From Rhizobacter sp. SG703 (lineage in GTDB: Bacteria; Pseudomonadota; Gammaproteobacteria; Burkholderiales; Burkholderiaceae_C), in assembly GCF_012275445.1 (NCBI RefSeq), contig NZ_JAAZQK010000002.1, forward strand, positions 614,006-656,604: a stretch of DNA of 42,599 bases, in the 5' to 3' direction. Shown piece by piece: positions 41,146 through 42,599 of this stretch. The translations under genes and the position numbers were made by a program. A model generated the notes under the pieces. It saw only the letters and a list, made by a program, of their open reading frames with translations. It made no database searches and was not told where the DNA came from. Every line of letters begins with the position of its first letter. Position 1 is the first letter of the stretch.

Positions 41146-42599
41146 CACCGCTCCTTCAAACTGTCGTTGAGGCGCTCACGCACCGGGCTCAGCAGGTAGT
41201 CGATGACCCGGCGCCTGCCGGTCTTGATCTCCGCCGTCAAGTTCATTCCCGGCGACAGGTGCACGCGCCTGCCATCGACGTTGATGTCGCGCTGGTCGAG
41301 CTGCAGCGTCGCCGGGAAGCTGGCGCCTTGCGGCGCCTTGTTGTCGGCGCCGTTAGCGTTGCCGCTGAAACTGTTCTGCGGTGCACGCGCCGGCTCGGTG
41401 ATCACCGCATCCGCTGCCACGCTCGTCACCTTCGCGCCCACTGTGCCGTAGCGCGTGTACGGGAAGGTCTCCAGCTTCACCTCGGCGTGCTGGCCTTCCT
41501 TGACGAAGCCGATGTCCTTGTTCTCCAGCGTCACCTCTGCCGTGACTTCGGCCCGGTCGGGCACCACCACCAGCAGCACCTGCGCCGGCGTCACCACGCC
41601 GCCGGCGGTGTGCACCGCGAGCTGCTGCACCGTGCCGTCGACCGGCGCGCTCAGCTGCGTGAGCCGCGTCTTCTGCGTCGCCTTCACCGTCTCGGCATTC
41701 AGTTGCCGCCGCTTCAGCTCGGCGTCCGCATGGCGCTCGCCGAGCACGCGCACGATCTCGGCGCGCTGCGCCGCGTGGCCCTGCTCGCTCTCGTGCTGCG
41801 CGGCTTCGGCCTCCAGCTGGCGGGCGCGCGCGGTCGCCAGGTCCTTCTCCATCTCGATGCGCTCGCGCGTGCGGTCCTGGCCGGCGTGGCCGGCGATGAA
41901 GCCCTGCTCCGACAGTGCCTTGAAGTCGGCCTCGCGCTGGCGTGCCAGCGGCACGGTCGTCTCCAGCTTGTCGATCTGCTGCGCCACCGTCTGCGCCTCG
42001 GCGCGGTGCTTGGCAGCCTCGGCCCGCAGCTTCGCCAGCTTGGCGTTGATGTCGGCCCACTCGCTGCGCAATTGCGATTGCACCGCGCGCCGCCCTTCGG
42101 CGTTCAGGTCAGGGTCGGGCGCCAGTTGCGGTTCGCCCCCGCGCTCGAGCGCATCCAGCAGCGAGGCCGCGCGCACCGCCTCCGAGATCGCCGACGCCCG
42201 CTCCTGCATCACCCGCCCGCGATCGGCCTCGGCCAGCGTCGCATCGAGCTCGATCAGCAGTTGCCCCGCCTTGACCCGGTCGCCGTCCTGCACCTGGATG
42301 GCCTTGACCACGCTCGCCTCGAGCGGCTGGATCAGCTTGCTGCCGTCGCTGACGACGATGCGCCCCGGGGCGGAAGCCACGATGTCCAGCTCGCCGAAGC
42401 TGGCCCACAACAGGGCCACCACGAAGAGCGCGCAAATCACGAAGGCTGCACGCCTCGGCGCGGGGTGCACCGGCGTCGCCTGCAGACTCAGCGCCGCGGG
42501 CAGGAAGGCCGCCTCGTCGGCCAGCCGCTTCGGGCCCGCCAGTTCATGCCGCGCCTGCCAGGCCGCGGCGAACACCGCGCGGTAGCGCGCCAGCAAGGC
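41145..42599 (-). CDS. T1SS periplasmic adaptor, HlyD family (5' end outside window)
   Basis: At least 484 residues are visible; the frame is open to the window edge and the apparent TTG start at 42596 is not convincing, so the N-terminus is cut off. The visible part has a cytoplasmic segment (RYRAVFAAAWQARHELAG), one helix (AAFVICALFVVALLWASFGE), the lipoyl half SGSKL-type block (IVVSDGSKLIQPLEASVVKA), a long coiled-coil hairpin (~residues 130-310), the second lipoyl half (LSAPVDGTVQQLAVHTAGGV) and a beta-barrel. It ends with the typical RRVIDYLLSPVRERLNDSLKER pattern (given here as RRVIDYLLSPVRERL). GC is high (42 of 60 in one line). It belongs with an ABC exporter and TolC outside the window and probably exports the RTX-lipase. 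Confidence 0.9.
   Translation of the reverse strand, partial: ALLARYRAVFAAAWQARHELAGPKRLADEAAFLPAALSLQATPVHPAPRRAAFVICALFVVALLWASFGELDIVASAPGRIVVSDGSKLIQPLEASVVKAIQVQDGDRVKAGQLLIELDATLAEADRGRVMQERASAISEAVRAASLLDALERGGEPQLAPDPDLNAEGRRAVQSQLRSEWADINAKLAKLRAEAAKHRAEAQTVAQQIDKLETTVPLARQREADFKALSEQGFIAGHAGQDRTRERIEMEKDLATARARQLEAEAAQHESEQGHAAQRAEIVRVLGERHADAELKRRQLNAETVKATQKTRLTQLSAPVDGTVQQLAVHTAGGVVTPAQVLLVVVPDRAEVTAEVTLENKDIGFVKEGQHAEVKLETFPYTRYGTVGAKVTSVAADAVITEPARAPQNSFSGNANGADNKAPQGASFPATLQLDQRDINVDGRRVHLSPGMNLTAEIKTGRRRVIDYLLSPVRERLNDSLKER

Overview
The window is high-GC DNA (about 65-70% in most coding parts). Outer-membrane, TonB, MipA/OmpV, LysR and type I secretion genes point to a Gram-negative proteobacterium, most likely a betaproteobacterium of the Burkholderiales. 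That placement is inferred from gene content and codon style, not from a marker gene. No rRNA, tRNA, CRISPR array or insertion sequence was recognised.

Layout. (1) 1-6110 (+): the 3' end of a giant repeat adhesin, then a HlyD-type adaptor and an M50 metalloprotease fused to a HlyD-like tail, tightly packed. (2) 6120-8323: divergent AraC-type regulator and NAD-dependent SDR. (3) 8364-12484 (+): response regulator, sensor kinase and TonB-dependent receptor. (4) 12544-16214: an uncharacterised protein and a LysR regulator (-), a divergent metallo-beta-lactamase-fold protein with a degenerate metal site, two gene remnants, and a NIPSNAP protein (-). (5) 16446-18770 (+): short UvrA-like ABC ATPase, convergent with a duplicated S41 protease (18933-21227). 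(6) 21549-23150 (-): unknown 533-residue protein. (7) 23268-27831: a two-component system divergent from a MipA/OmpV porin-like gene and an ArnT-like lipid A glycosyltransferase, which looks like an envelope-modification module. (8) 28011-42599 (-): a type I secretion locus: HlyD adaptor, lipoprotein, a broken lipase-like N-terminus, a two-helix membrane protein, a giant lipase-RTX protein, a DUF1311 protein and an unknown protein.

The most interesting region is 38050-41145. The N-terminal lipase-like domain of the RTX protein, two small genes (a lipoprotein and a membrane protein) and a decayed second lipase-like N-terminus form an AT-rich block (about 37-42% GC in counted lines). It sits between the GC-rich hlyD gene and the GC-rich RTX tail (about 68-70%). 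This looks like a polymorphic-effector arrangement in which the N-terminal effector domain and linked putative protective genes are exchanged onto a fixed RTX secretion tail. The RTX gene also carries a single in-frame TAG at 36377-36379, with coding continuing in the same frame for 2399 further codons. The ABC transporter and TolC partner are not in the window.
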